Shown: one piece after another, positions 7,089 to 16,056 of the stretch
How positions within the stretch are numbered: position 1 is the first letter of the stretch
How the letters are laid out: each line of letters begins with the position of its first letter
Origin: JANLSE01 sp038214135
Lineage (GTDB): Bacteria > Chloroflexota > Chloroflexia > Chloroflexales > Roseiflexaceae
NCBI GenBank assembly: GCA_038214135.1
Contig: JBBQSD010000114.1
Span: 1 to 21,141 of the forward strand
Direction of reading: 5' to 3'
DNA: 21,141 bases
Program-made: the position numbers and the translations under genes
The notes under the pieces: model-generated
Databases searched by the model: none
Seen by the model: the letters and a program-made list of their open reading frames with translations, nothing else
What the model was told of the DNA's origin: nothing

Positions 7089-7100
7089 TACATCGATGTA
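7089..7100. repeat. 12-bp perfect palindrome TACATCGATGTA
   Basis: Self-complementary over 12 bases, in the leader region of the YfhO-like gene. A smaller dyad, ACATT-GAAT-AATGT, follows at 7145-7158. Either could bind a dimeric protein; nothing more can be said. Confidence 0.4.
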
Positions 7101-7162
7101 GCGGCCTATCGATTGAGCATGCATCTAATACAAAGAGCAAGTAAACATTGAATAATGTGCTG

Positions 7163-7202
7163 CTTGTTCGTTTGTTCCTGTGCGACGGAACAAGAAAACA
7201 AG
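7163..7202. repeat. 14-bp hairpin before the YfhO-like gene
   Basis: CTTGTT (7163-7168) pairs with AACAAG (7197-7202), and TTTGTTCC (7171-7178) pairs with GGAACAAG (7187-7194), with one G-T pair. There is a symmetric 2x2 internal loop and an 8-base loop. No U-run follows on either strand, so it is not a terminator. It ends 43 bases before the chosen start at 7246. Confidence 0.55.
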
Positions 7203-7245
7203 AGTCTACAATATACTTGTTCTCTCTATGAGTAGGAAATGCCTC

Positions 7246-9396
7246 ATGACCAATGTTCGTGTGGGTGGGCTTGATAACTGCTCCCGCTGGCCACATCTCA
7301 CTCCGATACCTCGCTCAAGCCGAGCAATTGCAGTTGATGCACTTGTGCTCCTGGCGATACTGCTGTTTTTTTATCGCGACATTGCGTTTGGTGGGCACAC
7401 CTTTCTGATGCTCAATACTGCCGCTGGAACGATGCCTCTTTCAGCTCGCGGTGGTGCTTATGGGTATCCTAATCCATCCACCGGCTTCGTTAATCCAGTT
7501 TCTGTTGATAGTAAGGCGATTGCCTGGGTCCACGAGCCCAATTTGCGTGCTTCGGGTATGGCACTGGCGCGCGGTGAGTTGCCGATCTGGAATCGGCATA
7601 TTGGGCTAGGCGCGGAGCTGTTTACCGATGGCAATGGGGCAGCATTTGATCCGCTGAATATCCTCGTTGCTCTTGCTCCTAACACGCTATGGGCAACAGC
7701 TATCGATATTCAGATGCTGCTACGCTACTTTGTTGCAGGGTTCTTTACCTACCTGTTTGCCTGTCGGCTGCAACTACTGCGCATTCCTGCCCTGCTTGCC
7801 GGAACAGCATATATGCTGGCCAGCTATTTTGTGGCGTATGGCAATCATCCACAGATGCGAGCCGAGACTCTGCTGCCGCTGCTGATCTACTGCTATGATC
7901 GGCTGGCAGAACGCAGCTCGCGGGCCTGGTTGGTCAGCACAACCCTGACTGTAACCTGGTGTCTGCTTGCCAGCTTTCCAGAGAGTGGATTCCTGGTGCT
8001 GGCACTTGCGGGCCTCTGGTACGGCTATCGCATGCTGTGGATGCTTATCGAAGCACGCTGGCAGCTACGATTAGCAGCACGACTGCTGTTTGCGGGGCTT
8101 ATGGCGACCATCCTCGGTATCGGGTTGGCGGCCTTCTTTCTTATGCCCCTTATCGCCCGGATCAATGAATCACTCCATATTCACGATAGCAGCATTGGGC
8201 TGATCGCACTACCCTGGAATCTTACACTGGCCAATGTCATGCCAGAGGTCTTTCCATTGGCTGATTGGACGCCGCACTACTATACCGTGACGCTCATACT
8301 TGGAATCATGGGATGCGCCTTGAGTTGGCGTACAAGGAGCAATCGCCGAGCGATTCTCTTTTTTGCAGTATATGGCGTGATATTCTACCTGAAAGTCTAT
8401 GGCTTTCCACTGGTATCATGGATCGGGCTGCTGCCTGGGTATAACCAGATCCTGCTGTATAAATACCCAATTCCATCAATCAGCTTTTGTCTGGCGATCC
8501 TGGCCGGATTCGGATTAGATCGGATACTACGCACATCTGTACCACGGTGGCTGTTCCTATTGATTCCGATCCTCGTCGGCGGTGTGGTTGCCGGAGCATG
8601 GATAAATCCCAGCGGGCTTGTGTATGATCCAGCAGTGCTGATGAGACAGTCACTCTTGCTTGCCGAGATCACACTCCTTACGTGTGGGCTAATCTATGCC
8701 GTGCAACTGCCACGCTGGAAAAATCTTCGGTATGGCGTGTCGATGACACTGCTGGTAATACTGGTGATTGAGGCTGCAAACAGCAGTAGCTGGATCGTCA
8801 GGCCACAGCGATATGATCCATATACTATTCCGCCATTTGTCTCCTACCTGAACGCCCACCGCAGTGAACCGGAGCGCATCTTTGGTTTTGATGGCATCAT
8901 CATTCCAGAACTCGCAGCGGTCTATGAGCTTGATGATATTCGCTTCAATTCGGCGCTCCTCTCCATCCGGCGCTATCTGTATATTGCACAACTCCTGGCA
9001 CCAGGGGAATATCCGCCAACCTTCCTCATGCATCCAGGCGAGTCCGTAACGACGGCCTGGCCAGATCGGATCGGGCAGGCACTCTCCGAGAACCGAATAC
9101 AAGATCGCAACGGGTTTATTGATAATTTCTCGCGCCTGACCGGCCTCGAACAGCCGCTGTATACAGGAACCTACCTGGATCTGCTTAATGTAGCGAAAAT
9201 CCTAACGACCGATGTTCGCCTGCCCAGCAATGTCATTAACTTGCTTGAACTCCCGATCAATCGGGAGGCTATCGATGCATCTCCACGCATGTCTGTGCAG
9301 GATCTGACAATCACTGGTGATACGCGCCATGGCATTCTGATCAGCCCACCAGCGCAGACGATGTGGAGCCTGATTGTACCAGCTGGCAAATCGTAG
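7246..9396 (+). CDS. YfhO-like multi-spanning membrane protein, N-terminal part (ends at in-frame TAG)
   Basis: 716 residues of a large membrane protein resembling the YfhO family (GT-C-like fold, often linked to cell-envelope glycosylation). The first helix is near DALVLLAILLFFYRDIAFGG. An outer loop has LPIWNRHIGLGAELF followed by DGNGAAFDPLNIL, typical of these proteins, then about ten more hydrophobic helices up to the ILVIEAA region. A soluble part follows, and its first beta-sandwich domain is cut by TAG at 9394-9396. The next frame continues in phase from 9397, so this and the following entry are almost certainly one gene of about 1160 codons. I chose ATG 7246 because AGGA lies 8 bases upstream; GTG 7180 falls in the hairpin, and ATG 7228 has no ribosome binding site. 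Confidence 0.7.
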   Translation: MTNVRVGGLDNCSRWPHLTPIPRSSRAIAVDALVLLAILLFFYRDIAFGGHTFLMLNTAAGTMPLSARGGAYGYPNPSTGFVNPVSVDSKAIAWVHEPNLRASGMALARGELPIWNRHIGLGAELFTDGNGAAFDPLNILVALAPNTLWATAIDIQMLLRYFVAGFFTYLFACRLQLLRIPALLAGTAYMLASYFVAYGNHPQMRAETLLPLLIYCYDRLAERSSRAWLVSTTLTVTWCLLASFPESGFLVLALAGLWYGYRMLWMLIEARWQLRLAARLLFAGLMATILGIGLAAFFLMPLIARINESLHIHDSSIGLIALPWNLTLANVMPEVFPLADWTPHYYTVTLILGIMGCALSWRTRSNRRAILFFAVYGVIFYLKVYGFPLVSWIGLLPGYNQILLYKYPIPSISFCLAILAGFGLDRILRTSVPRWLFLLIPILVGGVVAGAWINPSGLVYDPAVLMRQSLLLAEITLLTCGLIYAVQLPRWKNLRYGVSMTLLVILVIEAANSSSWIVRPQRYDPYTIPPFVSYLNAHRSEPERIFGFDGIIIPELAAVYELDDIRFNSALLSIRRYLYIAQLLAPGEYPPTFLMHPGESVTTAWPDRIGQALSENRIQDRNGFIDNFSRLTGLEQPLYTGTYLDLLNVAKILTTDVRLPSNVINLLELPINREAIDASPRMSVQDLTITGDTRHGILISPPAQTMWSLIVPAGKS

Positions 9397-10728
9397 TTGC
9401 GGCTGGGTGTTGGCCTGAATCCGGCTGCCCTGAAGCAGATTGGATCGTTGGGTGGGCGGGTTGATTTTCGAGCAACCATCACCGATGCAACTGGCGAACA
9501 TGCGGTATTCTCTGCCGATCTGGATTCGCGCCAACAGGCAATTGCAGGTCACTGGATCGATCAGTCGATCGATCTCTCACAGTGGAGCGGGCAACAAATT
9601 CAGCTGCGGCTTACCGCAACTGGTGATTCAGCCGCAGGCTTGGCCTTCTGGTCGGCACCAATCATCCAGCTTGAGAATCGCCCCGGACCATGGGTTGCGG
9701 AACGCCTACGGGACATGCACGAGATTCAATTGCTGGTTCCCCTGCTGGACCAGAGTGCGATGCGCGTTGGACCAGCACTGTCTGGCAGCCACCTGATGAT
9801 CGACACAACGCGCTATCAAACGCTTGCGATGCAGCCAGAAAATCTCGCTGAGGTGGATGTCCATCTGCCTGATCAACCAGCAGCGCTACAATTTGCAATC
9901 GGCGCAGATTCTGCCAACGGTATCATCGATGGCGTACATTATGCGGTGCGTGTGATCGATGGCACCACGGATACACTGGCGTTCGAGTATACGCTTCGAC
10001 CAAGCATTTTGGAGAACGACCGCCATTGGATTAGCGTATCCGTCGATCTGACACCATGGCGTGGACGAGCCATTACTCTCAAACTTGTGACGAGCGGTAG
10101 CTCTGATCGATCACATCTAGCACATTGGGCCAATCCTCGCATTGTCGGTGCAGGGATTGCGGCTGCAAATCCGAACCTGGCTCGCTTTCGGCTTGAATAT
10201 GATAACGAAGTGCAGATCTATGATAATGCCTATGCCTACCCACGCGCCTTTGTCGTCAATCAGGTGGATCGTGTAGCAAACATCGATCAGGCCATCCATC
10301 AGATAGTTCAGCCAGCATTCGATCCATCACTATCGGCTGTGGTTGAGGCGCCGGCAGCAGATGTCGAACAGCTTGAACGACCCACGATCACGACATTAGC
10401 AACTCCGGCGGTTCATGTTATTGCAAACACAACCGATTCAATTACGCTGCAAACCAGATTGACGCAACCAGGCTGGCTGGTACTCTCCGAGACCTACAAT
10501 CCAAATTGGCAGGCGACAGTCGATGGGAAACCGGCTACAATCTCCCCAACAAATATCTTCCTTCAAGGGGTCGCACTTACGCCGGGCGAGCACCAGATTG
10601 TGTTTCGCTATCGCTCGAAAGAGCTGTTCCTGGGCATGTATGTGAGCCTATCCGTATTGCTGCTCCTAATGATCGGGCTTACAATCTGGTGGTGCTTGGA
10701 TCGCAGAAGAGAGCATCGGAACGGGTAA
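9397..10728 (+). CDS. YfhO-like membrane protein, C-terminal part (after in-frame TAG)
   Basis: About 443 residues in the same frame as the preceding entry, separated only by the TAG. Residues 1-90 finish a beta-sandwich domain and 132-250 form a second, related one (compare HWIDQSIDLSQWSGQQIQLR with HWISVSVDLTPWRGRAITLK). Residues 340-405 contain ETYNPNWQATVDGKPA and LTPGEHQIVFRYRS, the hallmark C-terminal domain of YfhO-type proteins. A last membrane helix spans about 413-433, followed by a basic tail. There is no ribosome binding site before the TTG at 9397, so independent translation is unlikely. The product is probably made only by readthrough, or not at all. It ends 47 bp from the convergent histidine kinase. 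Confidence 0.65.
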   Translation: MRLGVGLNPAALKQIGSLGGRVDFRATITDATGEHAVFSADLDSRQQAIAGHWIDQSIDLSQWSGQQIQLRLTATGDSAAGLAFWSAPIIQLENRPGPWVAERLRDMHEIQLLVPLLDQSAMRVGPALSGSHLMIDTTRYQTLAMQPENLAEVDVHLPDQPAALQFAIGADSANGIIDGVHYAVRVIDGTTDTLAFEYTLRPSILENDRHWISVSVDLTPWRGRAITLKLVTSGSSDRSHLAHWANPRIVGAGIAAANPNLARFRLEYDNEVQIYDNAYAYPRAFVVNQVDRVANIDQAIHQIVQPAFDPSLSAVVEAPAADVEQLERPTITTLATPAVHVIANTTDSITLQTRLTQPGWLVLSETYNPNWQATVDGKPATISPTNIFLQGVALTPGEHQIVFRYRSKELFLGMYVSLSVLLLLMIGLTIWWCLDRRREHRNG

Positions 10729-10775
10729 CTGCCACGAAAGAGCGTTGGCGCTGACCACTGCTACACGTCCCCGCG

Positions 10776-13700
10776 CTACACTATCTCAACTGGCAGGCGG
10801 ATCGTGAAGGTCGAGCCCTGGCCGACGACACTCCGAACCGTCACATCGCCGCCCATTAATTGACAGAAGCGGCGCGTGATTGCTAGCCCAAGGCCGGTAC
10901 CACCATACTTTCGTGTTGTCGAGGCATCTGCCTGTGTAAATGGTTGAAACAGCTTTTTCAGCTGATCTGATTCCATCCCAATTCCAGTATCGGCGACTTC
11001 AAAGAAGACCATTGCAGCCGCTTGGAAGATAGCATTACTATCCGGTACACTCGTTGCCTCGCCGCGATCGCCTTGGATGATCCAGCCGCCATCATTGACG
11101 GTCCATACTTTCAGGGAAACCACGCCGCCATCGGTGAATTTGCATGCATTCGAGAGCAGATTCAGCAGCGATTGGCGCACCTTGGTCAGATCCGCGTGCA
11201 TGATGCCCAGATTATCTGCCAGATCCACAACCAGTGTATTGGCCCGCCGCAGCGCAAGTGGCCGAGCGGTATTGATCACCTCATCGACCAACGCAGCAAT
11301 ATCAAATGCCTCAATATACAACTCCATCTTGCCAGCTTCGATCTTGGAGAGATCGAGAATATCATTAATCAGGGCCAGCAAATGTTTCCCGGCAATCTGA
11401 ATCTTGTTCAGATCGGGCCGAAACTCAGGCTGATCGACATCATCAGCCAATTCTTGCAGCATTTCGCTATAGCCGATGATCGCATTCAGTGGCGTTCGCA
11501 GTTCGTGGCTCATGTTGGCCAGAAAGGCGCTCTTGGCCCGATTCGCAGCCTCGGCCTGTTGGCGCGCTGCGCTAATTTCCTGATTGGCCTGCAGGAGTTC
11601 TTCTTCCGCACGGCGACGCTCGACCAACTCGCGGCGGGCGTTATCGTAGAGCCTGGCATTGCGCAGCGCAACAGCAATCTGATCGGCCAATGCCTGTAGC
11701 ACCATCAGATCATCATTGGTGAATGCGTCGGCCAGATCGCTTTGAATGTCCAGAACGCCAAAGACTTGCTTACCGATCTGGAGCGGCAGCCCAAGTTCGG
11801 CTTTGGTGACCTGAAACTGTGTGTGTGGCTGATAATCGGGTGTATCGGTAATCCGATTAACCAGGCGAGCCTGCCCACTGCGATAGACACCTGAGATAAT
11901 ACCAGGGCTATTGATCGAAATAGTGACGCGGCTCATCCGTAGGATGCGGCCATGCTCACCACTACCTGCTTCGAGGGTCATCATGGATTCATTCGTATCA
12001 TCAAGCCAGACGCCAACGAAATAATAGCCAAACCGCTCGCGGATGAGCGTTACCACATCAGCCAGGAGCGCTTCCTTATCCAGAATAGATGTCACACTGC
12101 GGGCCACAAGTGCGCTCGTCTCAAGCTGCGCCGCTCGTTGAACCAGAGCCTGATTGGCGCGCTCAAGTTCAACAGTGCGTTCAGCAGCGCGCTGCTCAAG
12201 GGTTCTGGCCCAGGCTTCCAATTCACGATTAGCACGTGCTGTTTGTTCATGCAATCGCGCATTTTCAATTGCCGTCGCGGCCTGTGCCGCAAACAGCGCC
12301 AGCAGATCGATATCGGCATGCGTAAAGCGCCCACCAACCGCAGGGTTATCGACATACAGAATACCAGTAAGCTGGCCGCCAACGATCAGCGGCACTCCCA
12401 ACACAGAACGGGCCATGGAAGAGCCAGCAGGCGGCTCAAGCAGTGAGTCGAACAACAGCGGACGCCGTTCGCGTGCCACCATGTCGAGCAGTGCCGTGCT
12501 CATTTCTGATCGAATATGCTCGCGATCTCCCTCCGAGATACCCCTGGCTACGGCGAGATCCAGTTGACCATGCCCATCGGCGAGCAGCAGGAAACAGCGT
12601 TCAGCACCACTCAACTCGGCTGCCTGATCAATGATATGATCAAGCAGCGCGGTTGTATCGCGCATTTCATTCATCTGCAGGCTGACCTCAAGCACCCGCT
12701 GCAGCTGGCTCTTTGGGCTGGCGATATCCGCTGCTGATGTTGGGCGCAATTCGGGCATCACCACCGAATCCAAGGGCAGCACATTGCGGGCCGCAGCCCA
12801 GCGCATCCATTCACTCAGAATATCCCGATTGATCACGACACGACCGAGATAGCTGCGGCGCAATGCCTCATCGCTCAGTGAAGCGACCGCCCGTTGCATC
12901 TCGGTATGGGCGCACTGGAGGTTGTGCCATGCATCTTCACCCGGTTCTCCCTGAATAGTATGGCCAGAATGGTCAGGAGCCGCCATCAATACCCGGTAGC
13001 GCAGCCACCAGATATCCTGGGTGGGATAATCGCTATTGATGATACCAACCTGTTGAACAATCTGCGTGGCCTCTGCGGTTGCCTGATGAGCCAACAACCA
13101 ATCGCCGAGCGCCAGATGCGCCATGCCAAGCCAGGCCAATGATGTTGCCAGTTCGGCTTGAATGCCTAATTCGCGCTGGATGTCGGCAGCAACCTGAATC
13201 GATGCAAGGGCCTGATCTGCGTAGCCATCGATCAGCGCAATACGCCCGAGCATCAGCCAGTAGGGAGCCTCTGCCGAGCGATCACCAATTGTGTGGGCCA
13301 GTTCACGCCCTTCTGTGAGCACGCGCTGGGCCGCCTCAAACTCACCCAGTTCGAAATAGACACGCCCAAGGCTTTCCAGGCAATAGGCCAGATTGAAGCG
13401 ACCTTCTGTCTCACGGGCCAACACAACGGCCTGTTCAAGGCATTCGCGGGCTTTGGTATACAGACCCAGACCCCAATAGACCAACCCAAGATTATTATAG
13501 GAGCGCGGCTGGCTGGCGACTTCTCCAACCGAGCGACGGATGGCCAGCGCCTGTTCGTAGTAGGCGCGCGCCCTCCCATAATCTGCGCTCAGATAGCCAA
13601 GCTGGTTTAGTGCATCGGCCTCACCAGCTCGATCATTGACTTCGCGAAATAAATGCAGCGCCCGTTCAATCGCATATTGAGCCTCTGCCACGCGGCCATT

Positions 13701-14609
13701 CAGCCGTGCAATATCGCCAAGGGCGCACTGATTGACCGCCTCACCAGCCTGATCACCAAGATCGTAGAATAGTGTAAGTGCCTGGGTGTGCAGTTCGATT
13801 GCGCGAGGGTAATCACTGAGCGCAGTATGAGCGCGCCCAAGAGCCGTCAGCGCATCCGCCTGAAGTGGTGGATCGGCAGCGCGGCGTGCCAATTCAAGCG
13901 CTCGCTCGGCATAGTTGCATGCTTGGGCAAGCTGCCCACGGTAGCGTTCGAGTGCTGAACGTAATACCAGCACTTCGACAAGCATCTCGGGTTCATCGCA
14001 TGCTGCGGCAATGAATGACATGCGCTCAAGATCTTCTGCCTCGGCAGCAACACGGCCAAGGCGTCGGCAGCATTCTGCATGGCCAGAGCGTAGTGCGTAC
14101 TCACTCTGCTGATCAAGCGAATCACCCTGGCTCTCGGCCAATCGTAATGCGCGATTGAAGTGATCGAGTGCCGACTCGACGGCACAACGCCGCAGTGCCA
14201 TATCGGCAGCACGCCAGGCATAGCGCAATGCAGAAGCGAGATCACCGGCACGCTCATAATGCGCGGATAGGCGATCGATAATGCCATCTTCCGCACTCCG
14301 AGCGCGAAGCGCATCGGCAGCGCGCCCATGACGGCGGGCCAACTCCGGTGGATCGAGGGTCGCTTCGATAGCAAGGCGCGCATCTTCGGAAACAAACCGG
14401 TAGCTTGGTGCGCCTGGCTGCCCAGCATTGGCCAATAATTGCTGGCGAGCGGCGGCAACAGCAGCACGGCGCACCTGTTCAAGCGAAAGGCCAGAGACAG
14501 CTGCAATCAACTCCAAATCAATCCAACCGCCGAACACCGCCGCCCACTGAACGATTGTGAGCGCATGGCTATCGGTTGGGATTTTAATTATTGGTTGATT
14601 GTTGGTCAT
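10776..14609 (-). CDS. TPR-GAF-GAF hybrid-architecture sensor histidine kinase (cytoplasmic)
   Basis: 1277 residues with no signal peptide or membrane helix. Residues 10-100 resemble the winged-helix part that follows the ATPase in large AAA/TPR regulators. TPR repeats cover about 110-520 (for example ALGRAHTALSDYPRAIELHT, NNLGLVYWGLGLYTKAREC). The first GAF is about 640-790 (VLGVPLIVGGQLTGILYVDN), a coiled coil 790-830, the second GAF 835-990 (LGLPLQIGKQVFGVLDIQS), and a coiled coil 990-1027. HisKA has FLANMSHELRTPLN with His1035. The ATPase has NLLSNACKF (Asn1154), DTGIGM (1207-1212), FQPFTQ and GGTGLGLAI. It has no receiver domain. It starts 37 bp after the end of the PAS kinase gene, so the two are probably co-transcribed. 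The ATG lacks a clear ribosome binding site. Confidence 0.88.
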   Translation of the reverse strand: MTNNQPIIKIPTDSHALTIVQWAAVFGGWIDLELIAAVSGLSLEQVRRAAVAAARQQLLANAGQPGAPSYRFVSEDARLAIEATLDPPELARRHGRAADALRARSAEDGIIDRLSAHYERAGDLASALRYAWRAADMALRRCAVESALDHFNRALRLAESQGDSLDQQSEYALRSGHAECCRRLGRVAAEAEDLERMSFIAAACDEPEMLVEVLVLRSALERYRGQLAQACNYAERALELARRAADPPLQADALTALGRAHTALSDYPRAIELHTQALTLFYDLGDQAGEAVNQCALGDIARLNGRVAEAQYAIERALHLFREVNDRAGEADALNQLGYLSADYGRARAYYEQALAIRRSVGEVASQPRSYNNLGLVYWGLGLYTKARECLEQAVVLARETEGRFNLAYCLESLGRVYFELGEFEAAQRVLTEGRELAHTIGDRSAEAPYWLMLGRIALIDGYADQALASIQVAADIQRELGIQAELATSLAWLGMAHLALGDWLLAHQATAEATQIVQQVGIINSDYPTQDIWWLRYRVLMAAPDHSGHTIQGEPGEDAWHNLQCAHTEMQRAVASLSDEALRRSYLGRVVINRDILSEWMRWAAARNVLPLDSVVMPELRPTSAADIASPKSQLQRVLEVSLQMNEMRDTTALLDHIIDQAAELSGAERCFLLLADGHGQLDLAVARGISEGDREHIRSEMSTALLDMVARERRPLLFDSLLEPPAGSSMARSVLGVPLIVGGQLTGILYVDNPAVGGRFTHADIDLLALFAAQAATAIENARLHEQTARANRELEAWARTLEQRAAERTVELERANQALVQRAAQLETSALVARSVTSILDKEALLADVVTLIRERFGYYFVGVWLDDTNESMMTLEAGSGEHGRILRMSRVTISINSPGIISGVYRSGQARLVNRITDTPDYQPHTQFQVTKAELGLPLQIGKQVFGVLDIQSDLADAFTNDDLMVLQALADQIAVALRNARLYDNARRELVERRRAEEELLQANQEISAARQQAEAANRAKSAFLANMSHELRTPLNAIIGYSEMLQELADDVDQPEFRPDLNKIQIAGKHLLALINDILDLSKIEAGKMELYIEAFDIAALVDEVINTARPLALRRANTLVVDLADNLGIMHADLTKVRQSLLNLLSNACKFTDGGVVSLKVWTVNDGGWIIQGDRGEATSVPDSNAIFQAAAMVFFEVADTGIGMESDQLKKLFQPFTQADASTTRKYGGTGLGLAITRRFCQLMGGDVTVRSVVGQGSTFTIRLPVEIV

Positions 14610-14646
14610 GTACTGGATTGGCTGATGTGATGAATGCTACATATGC

Positions 14647-15894
14647 CTATTGGCCACCCTGAGGCAACCGCAGCGTGAAGGTCGAACCCTGGCCTGGAGC
14701 GGAATCAACAAGAATATCGCCACCCATGAGGCGGCACAGGCGTTTCGTGATTGCCAGCCCTAAACCGGCCCCACCATGTTTGCGGGTGGTTGCATCCACA
14801 ACCCGAAATGGCTCGAACAGAACCGCAACCTGTTCGGCATGCATGCCAATACCAGTATCGCGAATTTCGAACACAACGGTGGCCGATTGTTGCATGGGCT
14901 GTTCTGCACTATTCATAATGCGGCCATTGTAGCGCTCAGGAGATGGCTGGCGACCATCATCTTCTTCGTGCATAATTCGGACGGTGATCGTTCCGTGATC
15001 GGTAAACTTGCTTGCATTAGAGAGAACGTTCAACAATACCTGGCGGACACGCACACGATCAGCGATCATTTCGCTTGGGGCCTGTTCTGTTTCAAAGGTA
15101 AGGCTATTATCCTGCTTCTCCAGCAGCGGCGTTAGGACAACACGCAGCTCATGCAGCAGTTCCAGCAAACTAAATGGTTGTGGGTTGAGCTTCAGCACCC
15201 CCGATTCGATATTGGCCATGTCAAGCACATCATCGATCTGGCGCAACAACTGGCGGCTCGATGTATCGATCTTCTGGAGATCGGCCAAAAGATCTAGATG
15301 CCCGCGCTCAAGCAATTCTTCCTGGATCATCTCGCCATAGCCAATAATATGGTTGAGTGGTGTGCGCAACTCGTGGCTCATTGTCAGTAGGAAGGTGCTC
15401 TTGGTGCGGCTGGCGGCCTCGGCTGCATCGCGGGCACGGCGCAGTTCATCCTCAATCTGCTTCCGGCGGGTCACATCACGAACAATCAGGATGTACATAC
15501 GCTTGCCACGCAGCTGCATCTGGCCGCTGGTCATATCCATTGGAAAGGTCGAATGATCGCTACGGATGCCGATTGCCTCACGGCCAATGCTGATCAGTTT
15601 GTACAGCACATGATCGGGTGGAGCGATGATCCGAACCAGATTTTCACCGATCATCTCAGCCGTTTTATAGCCGAAGATTTTTTCTGCTGCTGGATTAAAT
15701 GACTGGACGGCACCATTATCATCAATCAGAATGATGCCATCGACGGCATAATCAAGCACCGCGCGGCGGTATTCATTGGCAGCCAGAAACAGCCCGATAT
15801 AGCGACGCAACAGTGCAAGTGCGATACCAAGTGGTAGCGTACTCAGCAGGCCAAGCAGAATTGGGCGAAACCATGTCCGTAGTGTTTGAGGCAT
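14647..15894 (-). CDS. Membrane-anchored PAS sensor histidine kinase
   Basis: 415 residues from the ATG at 15894. One hydrophobic helix spans about residues 9-30 (FRPILLGLLSTLPLGIALAL), with no extracytoplasmic sensor domain. A PAS domain covers about 43-143 (AVLDYAVDGIILIDDNGAV, FNPAAEKIFGY). HisKA has FLLTMSHELRTPLN with His174. The ATPase domain carries NVLSNASKF, DTGIGM, FEPFR and GGAGLGLAI. It has no receiver domain, and no response regulator is in the window. The start is uncertain: the frame is open to a TTG at 15975, but the extra 27 residues look unlike protein and would overlap a hairpin; ATG 15894 has no strong ribosome binding site, and a GTG at 15912 is also possible. The catalytic domains resemble those of the downstream kinase. 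Confidence 0.85.
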   Translation of the reverse strand: MPQTLRTWFRPILLGLLSTLPLGIALALLRRYIGLFLAANEYRRAVLDYAVDGIILIDDNGAVQSFNPAAEKIFGYKTAEMIGENLVRIIAPPDHVLYKLISIGREAIGIRSDHSTFPMDMTSGQMQLRGKRMYILIVRDVTRRKQIEDELRRARDAAEAASRTKSTFLLTMSHELRTPLNHIIGYGEMIQEELLERGHLDLLADLQKIDTSSRQLLRQIDDVLDMANIESGVLKLNPQPFSLLELLHELRVVLTPLLEKQDNSLTFETEQAPSEMIADRVRVRQVLLNVLSNASKFTDHGTITVRIMHEEDDGRQPSPERYNGRIMNSAEQPMQQSATVVFEIRDTGIGMHAEQVAVLFEPFRVVDATTRKHGGAGLGLAITKRLCRLMGGDILVDSAPGQGSTFTLRLPQGGQ

Positions 15895-15917
15895 GCGTAC
15901 CGTGCCCGCCACCGACC

Positions 15918-15957
15918 CTGATCGGCCAGCGAACCTACATGGCCGATTGCCGATCAG
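15918..15957. promoter_or_regulatory. Alternative hairpins in the PAS kinase leader
   Basis: CTGATCGGC (15918-15926) pairs perfectly with GCCGATCAG (15949-15957). ATCGGCC (15921-15927) pairs with GGCCGAT (15941-15947). The two stems share one arm and exclude each other. They lie between the predicted promoter (16002-15994) and the ATG at 15894. If translation starts at 15975 this is coding sequence instead. Confidence 0.4.
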
Positions 15958-15993
15958 CCAGCCGTTCCCACACAATATGGGCCATTGGGTTTC

Positions 15994-16002
15994 ATTCTAG
16001 CA
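15994..16002 (-). promoter_or_regulatory. Extended -10 promoter for the kinase pair
   Basis: Minus strand TGCTAGAAT (16002-15994), an extended -10 matching TGnTATAAT with one change. No clear -35. The predicted start near 15987 would yield a leader of about 95 bases to 15894. Confidence 0.45.
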
Positions 16003-16056
16003 TATCCGCTTTATATGCTTTTGCCTGTTGCGTTACGATTGCGAATTACAATCGGA

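Noticed and set aside
7180..7245. GTG start at 7180 for the YfhO-like gene
   Set aside because: It lies in the loop of a strong hairpin, has no ribosome binding site and adds polar residues; ATG 7246 has AGGA at good spacing.
11022..11699. A 225-codon open frame on the plus strand inside the large histidine kinase gene
   Set aside because: It is antisense to well-conserved HisKA/ATPase motifs, has no family resemblance, and is typical of shadows of GC-biased codons.
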